Below are positions 17,144 through 26,800 of a stretch of 64,000 nt of DNA, one piece after another. Both the position numbers and the translations under genes were made by a program. Source of the stretch: Streptomyces sp. YS415. Its GTDB lineage: Bacteria > Actinomycetota > Actinomycetes > Streptomycetales > Streptomycetaceae. Within the stretch, counting starts at the first letter, position 1, and each line of letters starts with the position of its first letter. The notes beneath the pieces were generated by a model. That model had not been told where the DNA came from. It worked only from the letters and a program-made list of their open reading frames with translations, and did no database searches. The stretch lies in assembly GCF_023544665.1 (NCBI RefSeq), contig NZ_JAMJFL010000009.1, positions 214,253 through 278,252 of the forward strand, written 5' to 3'.

Positions 17144-18013
17144 TCACGCCCCGTGTCCCGTCATCCGGGCCGCCGAGGCGATCGTCGCCCGGGCCTCCCG
17201 TTCGGTCAGGCCCGTGTCGAGGGCCGCTTCGACCAGGGGGGCGACCAGGGCGGGGCCGATGCCGTCCTCGTAGGCGCGGCAGGCCGCCCAGAACAGGCGG
17301 GTGTTGCGTTGCCCCTCGTGCGCGGCGAGGACGAACTGCACCAGGCCCCGGCCGTGGTCGCCCGCCGACACCGGCACCGGGTTCTGCGGCGCGCGGGGCG
17401 GTGGGAGCAGCAGGCGCAGGAGCGAGGGCGGGCAGGCCGCGGGGGCCAGGTGGGTGGTGCCCGGCGCCGTGCCGTAGACGCCGTGCTCGGTGCGCGAGCC
17501 GGGGCCGACGAGGTAGCCGCCGGCGCCGCGGATGTCGATGCCGGGGGCCAGCCGGCCGGCCGAGTTGGGGACGACCACGTCCGCGGGGCCGCTGAGCCAG
17601 AGATGGCGCCCGCCGCTCGGGGTCAGGACGACCACGGTGTCGGGGATGGTGAACAGGTGGCGCAGGGCCAGTTCCCGCAGCGCGGCGGAGGAGTCCGTGC
17701 CCGACTTGGTGTCGAGGTCGATGCCGATCAGATGGTGGGGCGGGAGGCCGCACGCGATGCCGTAGCCGGTCGCCCAGGGTGCGGCGGCGAAGAGTGCGCG
17801 GATCCGCGCGGGGTCCGTCGAGGCGTCGTAGACACCGTGCCCGAAGCGGCCGCATTCGCCGTGGCAGGGCGCGGCCAGGGGGTCGTCGCGATGGGGGGAG
17901 CGCAGGGCCGGGAGTTTCGTCCGGGACAGGGGGATGACGGCCAGTCCGCGCTCCGCGGCTGACAGGGCGTGGGCGAGGGCCAGCGTCGTGGCCTGCCGGT
18001 CGGTGGTGGCCAT
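17144..18013 (-). CDS. Prim-Pol domain protein (bifunctional DNA primase/polymerase N-terminal domain)
   Basis: 289-residue protein of the archaeo-eukaryotic primase superfamily (Prim-Pol, PF09250-like). The metal motif is visible as LIGIDLDTKSG (residues 95-105) and the nucleotide-binding motif as PSGGRHLWL (132-140), followed by DIRGAGGYLVGPGS. No helicase domain follows, unlike plasmid and phage replication proteins. ATG at 18013 begins the conserved part. Chromosomal context shows no mobile element; function in Streptomyces is unknown to me. Confidence 0.82.
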   Translation of the reverse strand: MATTDRQATTLALAHALSAAERGLAVIPLSRTKLPALRSPHRDDPLAAPCHGECGRFGHGVYDASTDPARIRALFAAAPWATGYGIACGLPPHHLIGIDLDTKSGTDSSAALRELALRHLFTIPDTVVVLTPSGGRHLWLSGPADVVVPNSAGRLAPGIDIRGAGGYLVGPGSRTEHGVYGTAPGTTHLAPAACPPSLLRLLLPPPRAPQNPVPVSAGDHGRGLVQFVLAAHEGQRNTRLFWAACRAYEDGIGPALVAPLVEAALDTGLTEREARATIASAARMTGHGA

Positions 18014-18228
18014 GGACCCATGTTCGTACGCGTGTTCGAAAAAGGGAAGAGGGTCCGGCCCCCGACGCGCCCGGAAGGCCGGATGACGGCGGAAATGTGC
18101 CGGAACGCTTCCCCTCTTGCGGCGCTTGGGGCGGGCTGTCCCTACTGCCCTGACCTGGGCGGTCCGGGTGGGCAAAGGGGTTTATCGACTTGTCATCACG
18201 CTTGAGGGCGAATCGCGGCGTTAGGGGT

Positions 18229-18253
18229 GGTTCGCCGGGGATTCGGTGGGCAA
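18229..18253 (+). promoter_or_regulatory. Weak SigB/SigN-type promoter candidate for nepA
   Basis: GGTT (18229-18232), 15-base spacer, GGGCAA (18248-18253). Compared with the SigB-family consensus GTTT-N14-16-GGGTAT the -10 matches four of six bases. The published dependence of nepA on SigN in S. coelicolor (recalled) motivates the search; the assignment is tentative. Confidence 0.25.
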
Positions 18254-18319
18254 TTCTGGATTCGCGACGTCGTGCACAACGCCAAGCCGGTGGGCCAACT
18301 GCCTTGGCAGGAGCCGTGG

Positions 18320-18346
18320 TTCACGTGCTTCACGTACTTCACGTTC
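18320..18346 (+). repeat. Three tandem 9-bp TTCACGTNC repeats in the nepA leader
   Basis: TTCACGTGC, TTCACGTAC and TTCACGTTC follow each other without gap and end just before the GGAGG ribosome-binding site. Position suggests a leader or translational control element; not recognised. Confidence 0.6.
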
Positions 18347-18358
18347 TGGAGGAACAAC

Positions 18359-18685
18359 ATGGCAAGCATCCGTACCGTCCGCGTCATCGCCGCCGTCTCC
18401 GCCCTGCCGCTCGCCGCCGCGCTCTTCGCCGGTGTCGCCTCGGCGGACAACGGCGCCATCGCGGACGACGGATCGAGCGCGGCCGTCACCAATGCCTGGC
18501 AGGGCATCCTCGGCAGTGGTGTGGGCGGGGCCAACAACGGCAACTCGTCCACCACCCAGCAGCAGGCGATCGGCTCCGGTGCCTCGAACCAGAGCAACAC
18601 CGCCCAGGTCGACGGTTCCGCGTTCACGGCCATCAACCAGGGGAACGACAACGTGGCCGTCAACTTCACCCCGCTGTGGTGGTGA
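18359..18685 (+). CDS. nepA: NepA-like small secreted spore-wall protein
   Basis: 108-residue secreted protein. The signal peptide (MASIRTVRVIAAVSALPLAA...) ends with A-S-A before DNGAIADDG. The mature part is small, polar and rich in Asn, Gly, Ser and Gln, without Cys, and ends FTPLWW. Composition, size and chromosomal position match NepA, an insoluble cell-wall protein of S. coelicolor aerial hyphae/spores that supports spore dormancy and whose gene is SigN-dependent (recalled, not searched). ATG 18359 has GGAGGAACAAC upstream. Chaplins are an alternative, but their hydrophobic repeat and Cys pair are missing. Confidence 0.75.
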   Translation: MASIRTVRVIAAVSALPLAAALFAGVASADNGAIADDGSSAAVTNAWQGILGSGVGGANNGNSSTTQQQAIGSGASNQSNTAQVDGSAFTAINQGNDNVAVNFTPLWW

Positions 18686-18753
18686 GCTGAGGGCCGGCGT
18701 TCACGCCGCCGGTCCCGGTCTCCCGAGTGGTGTGCATGGGGTGTGACACGTCC

Positions 18754-18781
18754 GCGCGGCGGTGCTACGGCACCGCCGCGC
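18754..18781 (+). terminator. Terminator after nepA
   Basis: Perfect 12-bp stem GCGCGGCGGTGC / GCACCGCCGCGC with loop TACG, 69 bp past the nepA stop. Confidence 0.7.
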
Positions 18782-18824
18782 AGGCGTTTGTGCCCGGCAT
18801 GCGCGGTCTTGACTCCCCATCAGA

Positions 18825-18841
18825 TCTGACGGACAGTCAGA
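18825..18841. promoter_or_regulatory. Inverted-repeat operator upstream of the ChsH2-like operon
   Basis: TCTGAC-GGACA-GTCAGA, 6-bp perfect arms with a 5-base centre, 21 bp before the GTG start. A TTGACT lies 16 bp upstream. Size and symmetry fit a TetR-family operator of the kind that controls acyl-CoA catabolic genes; the regulator is not in the window. Confidence 0.5.
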
Positions 18842-18862
18842 AACGTGAGAGGGGAGGGAGTC

Positions 18863-19756
18863 GTGCGCACCGAAGCAGACCTGACCGAGCGGCTCAAGGC
18901 CTTCGAGGGCCGGCCCGCCGCCACCCGGGCCACCGGCAAGGACCCCGTCAACCTGCCCATGATCCGCCACTGGTGCGAGGCCCTCGGCGACACGAACCCG
19001 GCCTACTCGGGCCCCGACGCCATCGCCCCGCCCACCATGCTCCAGGCGTGGACGATGGGCGGCCTCCTCGGTCACACGGGCCGTTCGGCGGCCTACGACG
19101 ACCTGCTCGGCCTGCTCGACGCGACGGGCTGCACCTCCGTCGTCGCCACCGACTGCGAGCAGGAGTACCTGCGCCCCCTGCGCCCCGGCGACGAGATCAC
19201 CTTCGACACCGTGATCGAGACCGTCTCGGACCGCAAGACCACCAGGCTCGGCACCGGCCACTTCGTCACCACCCGCACCGACATCCGGGTCGGCCCCGAC
19301 CTGGTCGGCACCCACCGCTTCCGCATCCTCAAGTACGCCCCCGCCCGACAGGCCGAGAAGCCCCCGCGCCCCCGCCCGGTCGTCAACCGCGACAACGCCG
19401 GCTTCTGGGAGGGCGTCCGGCAGCACCGGCTCCTCCTCCAGCGCTGCACCGCCTGCGCCACCCCCCGTCACCCCTGGCTCCCCGGCTGCAACGCCTGCGG
19501 CAGCCTCGACTGGGACACCGTGGAGGCGAGCGGCGAGGGGACGGTGTACTCGTACGTCGTCATGCACCACCCGCCCTTCCCGGCCTTCGCCCCGCCCTAC
19601 GCCGTCGCCCTGATCGAGCTGCCGGAGGGGGTGCGGATGCTCGGGAACGTGGCCGGGGTGCCGTACGACAAGGTGCGGATCGGGCTGCCGGTCCGGGTCG
19701 AGTTCCGGGCCCACGACGAGGAGCTGACCCTTCCGGTATGGCGGGTGGCCGCATGA
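18863..19756 (+). CDS. MaoC-like hydratase / DUF35 OB-fold protein (ChsH2-like)
   Basis: 297-residue two-domain protein. Residues 1-165 are a MaoC-type hot-dog fold (HWCEALGDTNPAYSG, IAPPTMLQAW), and residues about 180-297 carry a DUF35 zinc ribbon (CTACATPRHPWLPGCNACG) plus OB fold. In Mycobacterium tuberculosis this arrangement is ChsH2, which hydrates steroid side-chain enoyl-CoA with ChsH1 and docks the aldolase Ltp2 through DUF35. GTG 18863 is preferred because GAGGGGAGGGAGTC precedes it. Overlaps the next gene by 4 bp (ATGA). Confidence 0.88.
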   Translation: MRTEADLTERLKAFEGRPAATRATGKDPVNLPMIRHWCEALGDTNPAYSGPDAIAPPTMLQAWTMGGLLGHTGRSAAYDDLLGLLDATGCTSVVATDCEQEYLRPLRPGDEITFDTVIETVSDRKTTRLGTGHFVTTRTDIRVGPDLVGTHRFRILKYAPARQAEKPPRPRPVVNRDNAGFWEGVRQHRLLLQRCTACATPRHPWLPGCNACGSLDWDTVEASGEGTVYSYVVMHHPPFPAFAPPYAVALIELPEGVRMLGNVAGVPYDKVRIGLPVRVEFRAHDEELTLPVWRVAA

Positions 19757-20142
19757 GGGCCGGTGCGGAACTGCCGCCGCTGACCGTCCCCGTCACCCGC
19801 ACCCTGATCGTCGCCGGAGCCATCGCGTCGCGCGACTACCAGGACGTCCACCACGACCCGGAACTCGCCCGGCGGAAGGGCTCCCCGGACATCTTCATGA
19901 ACATCCTCACCACCAACGGCCTGGTCGGCCGCTACCTCACCGACCACTTCGGCCCCACGGCCGTGCTCCGCACGCTCTCCATCCGCCTCGGCGCCCCCAA
20001 CCACCCCGGCGACACCCTGGTGCTGACCGGCCGCGTCGAGGAAGTCGACGGCGACACGGCCACCGTGCGCGTCGTCGGGACGAACAGCCTCGGCGCCCAT
20101 GTGACCGGCACGGCCACCGTCACGCTCGGAGCCGCCCCGTGA
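19753..20142 (+). CDS. MaoC-like enoyl-CoA hydratase (ChsH1-like)
   Basis: 129-residue single hot-dog domain. The hydratase motif with catalytic Asp and His is visible as ASRDYQDVHHDPELARRKGSPDIFMN, with the Asp-x-x-x-x-His spacing expected for MaoC hydratase 2. It is sandwiched by ATGA and GTGA overlaps between the ChsH2-like and Ltp2-like genes, exactly the mycobacterial trio, so a heteromeric hydratase is likely. Confidence 0.88.
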   Translation: MRAGAELPPLTVPVTRTLIVAGAIASRDYQDVHHDPELARRKGSPDIFMNILTTNGLVGRYLTDHFGPTAVLRTLSIRLGAPNHPGDTLVLTGRVEEVDGDTATVRVVGTNSLGAHVTGTATVTLGAAP

Positions 20143-21278
20143 GCGCGGCGATCGCCGGGATCGGGGCGACGGAGTTCTCCAAGGACTCCGGCCGCAGTGA
20201 GCTGCGGCTGGCCGTGGAGGCGGTGCGGGCGGCGCTGGACGACGCGGGGCTGACCCCCGGCGACGTGGACGGGATGGTCACCTTCACCATGGACACCAGC
20301 CCGGAGATCACCGTGGCCCAGGCGGCCGGCATGGGCGAGCTGTCCTTCTTCTCCCGCGTCCACTACGGCGGCGGCGCCGCCTGCGCCACCGTCCAGCAGG
20401 CCGTGCTCGCGGTGACGGCCGGGGTGGCCGAGGTGGTCGTCTGCTACCGCGCCTTCAACGAGCGCTCGGGCCGCCGCTTCGGCTCCGGCGTGCAGCGGCG
20501 CGAGCCGTCGGCGGAGGGCGCCGCGCTGGGCTGGGCGCTGCCGTTCGGCCTGCTCACCCCGGCGTCCTGGGTGGCGATGGCGGCCCAGCGCTATCTGCAC
20601 ACCTACGGCCTGACCCCCGAGGCCGCCTTCGGCCCCGTCGCCGTCACGGCCCGCCGGCACGCGGCCACCAACCCGGCCGCCTGGTTCCACGGCCGCCCCA
20701 TCACCCTCGCCGACCACGCCGCCTCCCGCTGGATCGCCGAGCCGTTGCGCCTGCTGGACTGCTGCCAGGAGACGGACGGCGGCCAGGCGGTCGTCGTCAC
20801 CTCCCTGGAACGCGCCCGCGACCTCCCCCACCCGCCGGTGGTGGTCGCCGCGGCCGCGCAGGGCGCCTCCCGGGGCCAGGAGCAGATGACCGGCTTCCAC
20901 ACCGGCGACCTCACCGGCCTCGCCGAGTCGGCGGTCGTGGCCCGCCGGCTGTGGCTCACGACGGGACTCACCCCCGCCGACATCGACGTGGGGATCCTCT
21001 ACGACCACTTCACCCCGTTCGTGCTCATGCAACTGGAGGAGTACGGGTTCTGCGCCCGCGGCGAGGCGGCGCACTTCGTGGCGGAGGGCCGGCTGCCGCT
21101 CAACACCCACGGCGGTCAGCTCGGCGAGGCGTACCTCCATGGGATGAACGGCATCGCGGAGGGCGTACGCCAGATCCGGGGCACTTCGGTGAACCAGGTC
21201 CCCGGGGCGGCCCGGGTGCTGGTGACGGCGGGGACGGGGGTGCCGACCTCGGGCCTGCTGCTGACGGCGGACGGATGA
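20139..21278 (+). CDS. Thiolase-fold lipid-transfer protein / aldolase (Ltp2-like)
   Basis: 379-residue thiolase-superfamily protein. Start AIAGIGATEFSKDSGRS, glycine-rich YGGGAACATV near residue 85, and the C-terminal motifs ILYDHFTPFVLMQLEEYGFC and THGGQLGEAYLHGMNG are typical of the Ltp2 retro-aldolase branch that releases propionyl-CoA from a hydrated side chain. Conserved Tyr residues in YDHF and EAYLHG are candidates for the catalytic pair (from memory). GTGA overlap with the ChsH1-like gene. Substrate here (sterol or other acyl-CoA) is unknown. Confidence 0.87.
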   Translation: MSAAIAGIGATEFSKDSGRSELRLAVEAVRAALDDAGLTPGDVDGMVTFTMDTSPEITVAQAAGMGELSFFSRVHYGGGAACATVQQAVLAVTAGVAEVVVCYRAFNERSGRRFGSGVQRREPSAEGAALGWALPFGLLTPASWVAMAAQRYLHTYGLTPEAAFGPVAVTARRHAATNPAAWFHGRPITLADHAASRWIAEPLRLLDCCQETDGGQAVVVTSLERARDLPHPPVVVAAAAQGASRGQEQMTGFHTGDLTGLAESAVVARRLWLTTGLTPADIDVGILYDHFTPFVLMQLEEYGFCARGEAAHFVAEGRLPLNTHGGQLGEAYLHGMNGIAEGVRQIRGTSVNQVPGAARVLVTAGTGVPTSGLLLTADG

Positions 21279-21471
21279 CGGCGGCGGGCGGTGGACGACG
21301 GCGACAGCCGACGGCGTACGGAGGTCCCCTGGGGGTCATCCCGGAGTAGCCCTCGCCCTCTCGTCCACCCTCAGGAGGTGGAGCTGACCCCACCCCTACA
21401 ACCTGAGGCGGACTCTGCTTCGGGACCTCCGGCCGATGAGCGAACCTGGTGCCCGCTCCTAGCGTGGAGCC

Positions 21472-22029
21472 ATGACCACTCCCGTCTGCACACGCGCTTC
21501 GAACGCCGCCGCACCCAGGGCGCAGACCCTTCCGTACCCGTCGTTCTCGTCGTACGTGCGGGCCCGCCAGCCGGTGCTGCTGCGTACCGCCAGGTCGCTG
21601 ACCGCGAACCCGTGCGACGCGGAGGATCTGCTCCAGACCGCGCTGACCAAGACGTATGTCGCCTGGGAGCGCATCGAGGACCACCGCGCGCTCGACGGCT
21701 ATGTGCGCCGGGCGCTGGTGAACACGCGCACCTCGCAGTGGCGCAAGAGAAAGGTCGACGAGTTCGCGACCGACGAGCTGCCCGAGCCGGAGCCCTGCCC
21801 GAGCGGCTCCGACCCGGCCGAGCAGCAGGCGCTGCACGACGCGATGTGGCGGGCGATCATGAAGCTGCCGGCCCGGCAGCGGGCGATGGTCGTCCTCAGG
21901 TACTACGAGGACCTCAGCGAGGCCCAGACGGCCGAGGTGCTCGGCGTGTCCGTCGGCACCGTGAAGTCGGCGGTGTCCCGGGCGCTCGGCAAGCTGCGCG
22001 AGGACCCCGGACTGGCCCTGTCGCGTTAG
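21472..22029 (+). CDS. ECF RNA polymerase sigma factor, SigE-family (Streptomyces type)
   Basis: 185-residue sigma-70 group 4 factor. Region 2 at about residues 25-95 (DAEDLLQTALTKTYVAWERI) and region 4 at about 125-180 (LPARQRAMVVLRYYEDLSEAQTAEVLGVSVGTVKS). No anti-sigma factor or extra C-terminal domain is attached, and none is encoded beside it. ATG 21472 lies 193 bp after the Ltp2-like gene and the upstream site is weak (TGGAGCC). Confidence 0.9.
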   Translation: MTTPVCTRASNAAAPRAQTLPYPSFSSYVRARQPVLLRTARSLTANPCDAEDLLQTALTKTYVAWERIEDHRALDGYVRRALVNTRTSQWRKRKVDEFATDELPEPEPCPSGSDPAEQQALHDAMWRAIMKLPARQRAMVVLRYYEDLSEAQTAEVLGVSVGTVKSAVSRALGKLREDPGLALSR

Positions 22030-22057
22030 CGTCATCCTTTGGTGAGCGCAACGTGAT

Positions 22058-22069
22058 GTGATCGATCAC
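22058..22069. promoter_or_regulatory. 12-bp perfect palindrome upstream of acyl-CoA ligase
   Basis: GTGATCGATCAC, 29 bp after the sigma-factor stop and about 90 bp before the ligase start. Operator candidate. Confidence 0.4.
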
Positions 22070-22082
22070 CCTCCCCTAGTGA

Positions 22083-22098
22083 CATACCACGCGGTATG
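22083..22098. promoter_or_regulatory. CATACC-ACGC-GGTATG operator candidate
   Basis: Six-base perfect arms around ACGC, 60 bp before the ligase start. TetR-family regulators of fatty-acid genes often bind this style of repeat; the regulator is not visible here. Confidence 0.5.
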
Positions 22099-22158
22099 CG
22101 CGCAGAATCTCGGCAACCCGTACCACCGCGTAGGCAATGCCGCCCCGGGAGGACCACC

Positions 22159-23801
<1,643 letters not shown>

Positions 23802-23814
<13 letters not shown>

Positions 23815-23834
23815 CCCGGATCTGACCCGGATCT
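23802..23834 (+). repeat. Three tandem copies of an 11-bp unit across the ligase stop codon
   Basis: GACCCGGATCT is repeated at 23802, 23813 and 23824. The first copy ends in the stop codon; because the unit is 11 bp, TGA occurs once in each of the three frames. Confidence 0.8.
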
Positions 23835-23848
23835 GACCCACGATCGAA

Positions 23849-23878
23849 CAGAGCCCCCGGCAACGGCCGGGGGCTCTG
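23849..23878. terminator. Bidirectional terminator between ligase and PAS-protein genes
   Basis: 13-bp perfect stem (CAGAGCCCCCGGC and its complement), loop AACG, centred between two converging genes. Confidence 0.88.
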
Positions 23879-23897
23879 GTGTGCGTGCGTACGGCGG

Positions 23898-26800
23898 CTA
23901 GTTGGTGCCGATCCGCGCCAGCAGGTCCACGATCCGGTTCTGCACCTCGGGGCTCGTCGACCGCTCCGCGAGGAACAGCACCGTCTCGCCCGAGGCGAGC
24001 CGCGGCAGGTCGGCCTGGTCCACGGCGGCGGTGTAGACGACCAGCGGAGTGCGGTTGAGCTGGCCGTTCGCGCGCAGCCAGTCGATGATCCCGGTGAACC
24101 CGGCCTGGCGGCGGTGCACCTGCATCAGGTCCATCACGACCAGGTTCGGCCGGAACTGCCCCGCCAGCGTCACCGCGTCCACATCGCTCGCGGCCCGCGC
24201 CACCTGCATCCCGCGCCGCTCCAGCGTCGCGGTCAGCGCCAGCGCGATCTCCGCGTGCTCCTCGATCAGCAGCACCCGCGGCGGATGCTGCTCGCTGTCC
24301 CGGGGCGCCAGCGCCTTCAGCAGTACGGCGGGGTCGGCGCCGTACGCCGCCTCCCGCGAGGCCTGACCGAGCCCCGCCGTCACCATCACCGGCACCTCGG
24401 CGGCCACCGCGGCCTGCCGCAGGGACTGCAGGGCGGTACGGGTGATCGGACCGGTCAACGGGTCCACGAACAGCGCGGCCGGGAACGCCGCGATCTGCGC
24501 GTCCACCTCCTCGCGCGAGTGCACGATGACGGGCCGGTAGCCGCGGTCGCTCAGCGCCTGCTGCGTGGTGACGTCCGGGGCAGGCCACACCAGCAGCCGT
24601 CGCGGGTTGTCCAGTGGCTCCGGGGGCAGCTCGTCGTCCATCGGCTGCGGCCGCGGGGTGTCCGCGACCTCCACCGCGCCGCCCGGCCCGTCCAGCGGCT
24701 CGGGCCCCTCGGCGGCGTTCTCGTCCGGCGCGCCTATGGCGTACGACCGTCCCGTGCCCTCGGTGCCCTGCGCCAGCCGGGACTGCCCGGTCGGCGACGG
24801 CTGGGCCTGCGGCCGTGCCGTCTGCTCCGCCGGGGCCGCGCCCACCGCATCGGGCCGCGTCCCCAGCTTGCGCCGACGGCCGCCGCCGTTCGTCTGGTGC
24901 GGGGGCGGCGTCGCCGACTGCTGCTGCACCTGCGCCGCCTGCCGTGTGAACGGCACGCCCTGGCCCAGGGTCCGCACACTGATCGCCCGCCCCTGCGTGG
25001 AGTTCGGATCCACGGGGGCGGCGGCCTCGGCGGGCAGCGGCTGCGCCGCGCGCGGCCTCTCGGCCTCCGGGGGCAACGGGGTGCCCTGGGACGGCGTCCC
25101 CTGCGCGGGGGTGCCCGCGACGGGCGCCGGCTGCGGCGGGGCGGGGTTCGGGGGTACGGCCGTACCGGCGCCGGTGGTGTCGTCCGCGCCGGGCCACGGC
25201 TGGGCGGCGACGGGGGTGCCCTGTGCCGGAGCGGCGGCCTCGGCGGGCAGCGGAAGCGCGGCGGGGGCCTGCGCCTCGGGGTGCGGCGCCGCGGGGGCTC
25301 CGGCCTCCGGGACCGGCTGCGCCACGGCCCGCCGACGGCGCCCGGTGGGGGCGCTCGTGGGATGAGGCTGCGGCGGCGTGTGGTCGTCGGCCTGATCGTG
25401 CGGTACGGCGTCGTGCCGGCCGTCGTCCGCGGCGGGGGCGGGGGCGGGGACTGGGACGGAGGCGGGGTGGGGTGCCGGGGGCTGGACTACTTGGGACTGG
25501 TTCGGAACCGGGGCCTGGCCGTGAGGAGGAACCGGAGCCTGGCCCTGGGCCGGAACCGGGCCGTGGCCCTGGACCGGAACCGGGCCGTGGCCCTGGACCG
25601 GAACCGGGCCGTGGCCCTGGGCCGGAACCGGGGCCTGAGGCGGCACCGGCGCCTGCTGCTCCGGCCGGTCCGCGTCGGCCGGAGGCAGGGCGAACACCGT
25701 ACGAGGTCCCGCCTCCTGCGCGGCCGCACGCTCGTTCGCGGCCGCCAGCGCCCGCCGCCGGCGCCCGGTCGGCTGCCCGTCCTCGGCAGAGCCGGAGTCG
25801 ATACCGGGGCCGGAACCGGGGCCGGAACCGGAGTCGATACCGGGGCCGGAGTCCGTGCCGGACCCGCCCTGCGCCGGAATCGGCCCGGACGAGACCGCGG
25901 GCAATGCCGGAGGCAGCGCGTGCTGTTCGCCGGAGTCCCGCCGGGCCCGCCGTCCGCCCGGCCCGGGCACGCCCTGCGGCGGCACCGTGCCGCCGAGACC
26001 GGTCCCCACGGCAGCGGTGCCCGCGGCATGCTCGGCGGCCGTGACCACGGCGCCCTCGGACACCCCCGCGCCGGTGCCGTCCGCACCGGCGATCTCGGCC
26101 GGACGCCCGCGCCGCCGCCCCGTACCGCCGGACGCGTCGGCCGGTGCCTGCGCCTGAGCCGGAACGGGCGCCGCCTCCACCGCCCGCCGCCTGCGCCGTC
26201 CGGTCGGCGCGGACTCGGGCGCGGACTCGCTCCCGGCGCCGCCCGGCTGCCCGGCCACCTCGCTGTCCAGGAAGGCGTCCACGGAGGCTCGCCGGGCCCG
26301 CCGCCGCCCGCCGCCGGAGGTCTGCTCGACGGCTTCCGCCTCGGCCTCGGCCGGAGGGGCGACCAGGGCGACCTCGGAGCCCGGAACCGCCCCGGCGCCA
26401 CCGCCGATCGGCACCTCCAGCACGAACGCGCTGCCGCTCATCCCGGGCACCTCGTGGGTCTGCAGCACACCGCCGTGCGCCCGCACGATCCCGCGCACGA
26501 TCGGCTCGTGCACCGGGTCTCCCCCGGGGTACGGCCCGCGCACCTCGATCCGTACGACCTCACCGCGCTGCGCCGCCGCCACGACGACCGTGTTGTCCAT
26601 GTAGCCGCCCGCCGACACGGGCGCGTTGCCGGTCGCGTCGACGCCCGCGACATCGGCGACCAGATGCGCCAGCGCGGTCGCGAGCATCCGGGAGTCGACC
26701 TCCGCCTCGATGGGCGGCGCGTGCACGGCGAACTGCACCCGGCCGGGGCCGATGAGTTCGACGGCCCCGTCGACACCGGCGGCGACCACGGCGTCGAGCA

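Larger units (their letters stand above)
18014..18358 (+). other. 345-bp regulatory region upstream of nepA
   Basis: No gene seen. Holds the divergent Prim-Pol start at its left end, a weak SigB-like promoter candidate at 18229-18253 and a 9-bp triple repeat at 18320-18346 before the nepA ribosome-binding site. Confidence 0.5.

Noticed and set aside
17144..18013. Prim-Pol gene as the mark of an integrated plasmid or prophage next to tRNA-Ser
   Set aside because: No integrase, no direct repeat of the tRNA 3' end, and flanking genes are core Streptomyces genes.
18359..18685. Chaplin or rodlin
   Set aside because: No chaplin hydrophobic repeat with Cys pair and no rodlin pattern; the Asn/Gly/Ser-rich mature part fits NepA.
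25561..25632. Regular 24-bp repeats as a CRISPR array
   Set aside because: Units are contiguous, without spacers, keep frame and encode an octapeptide in a large protein.
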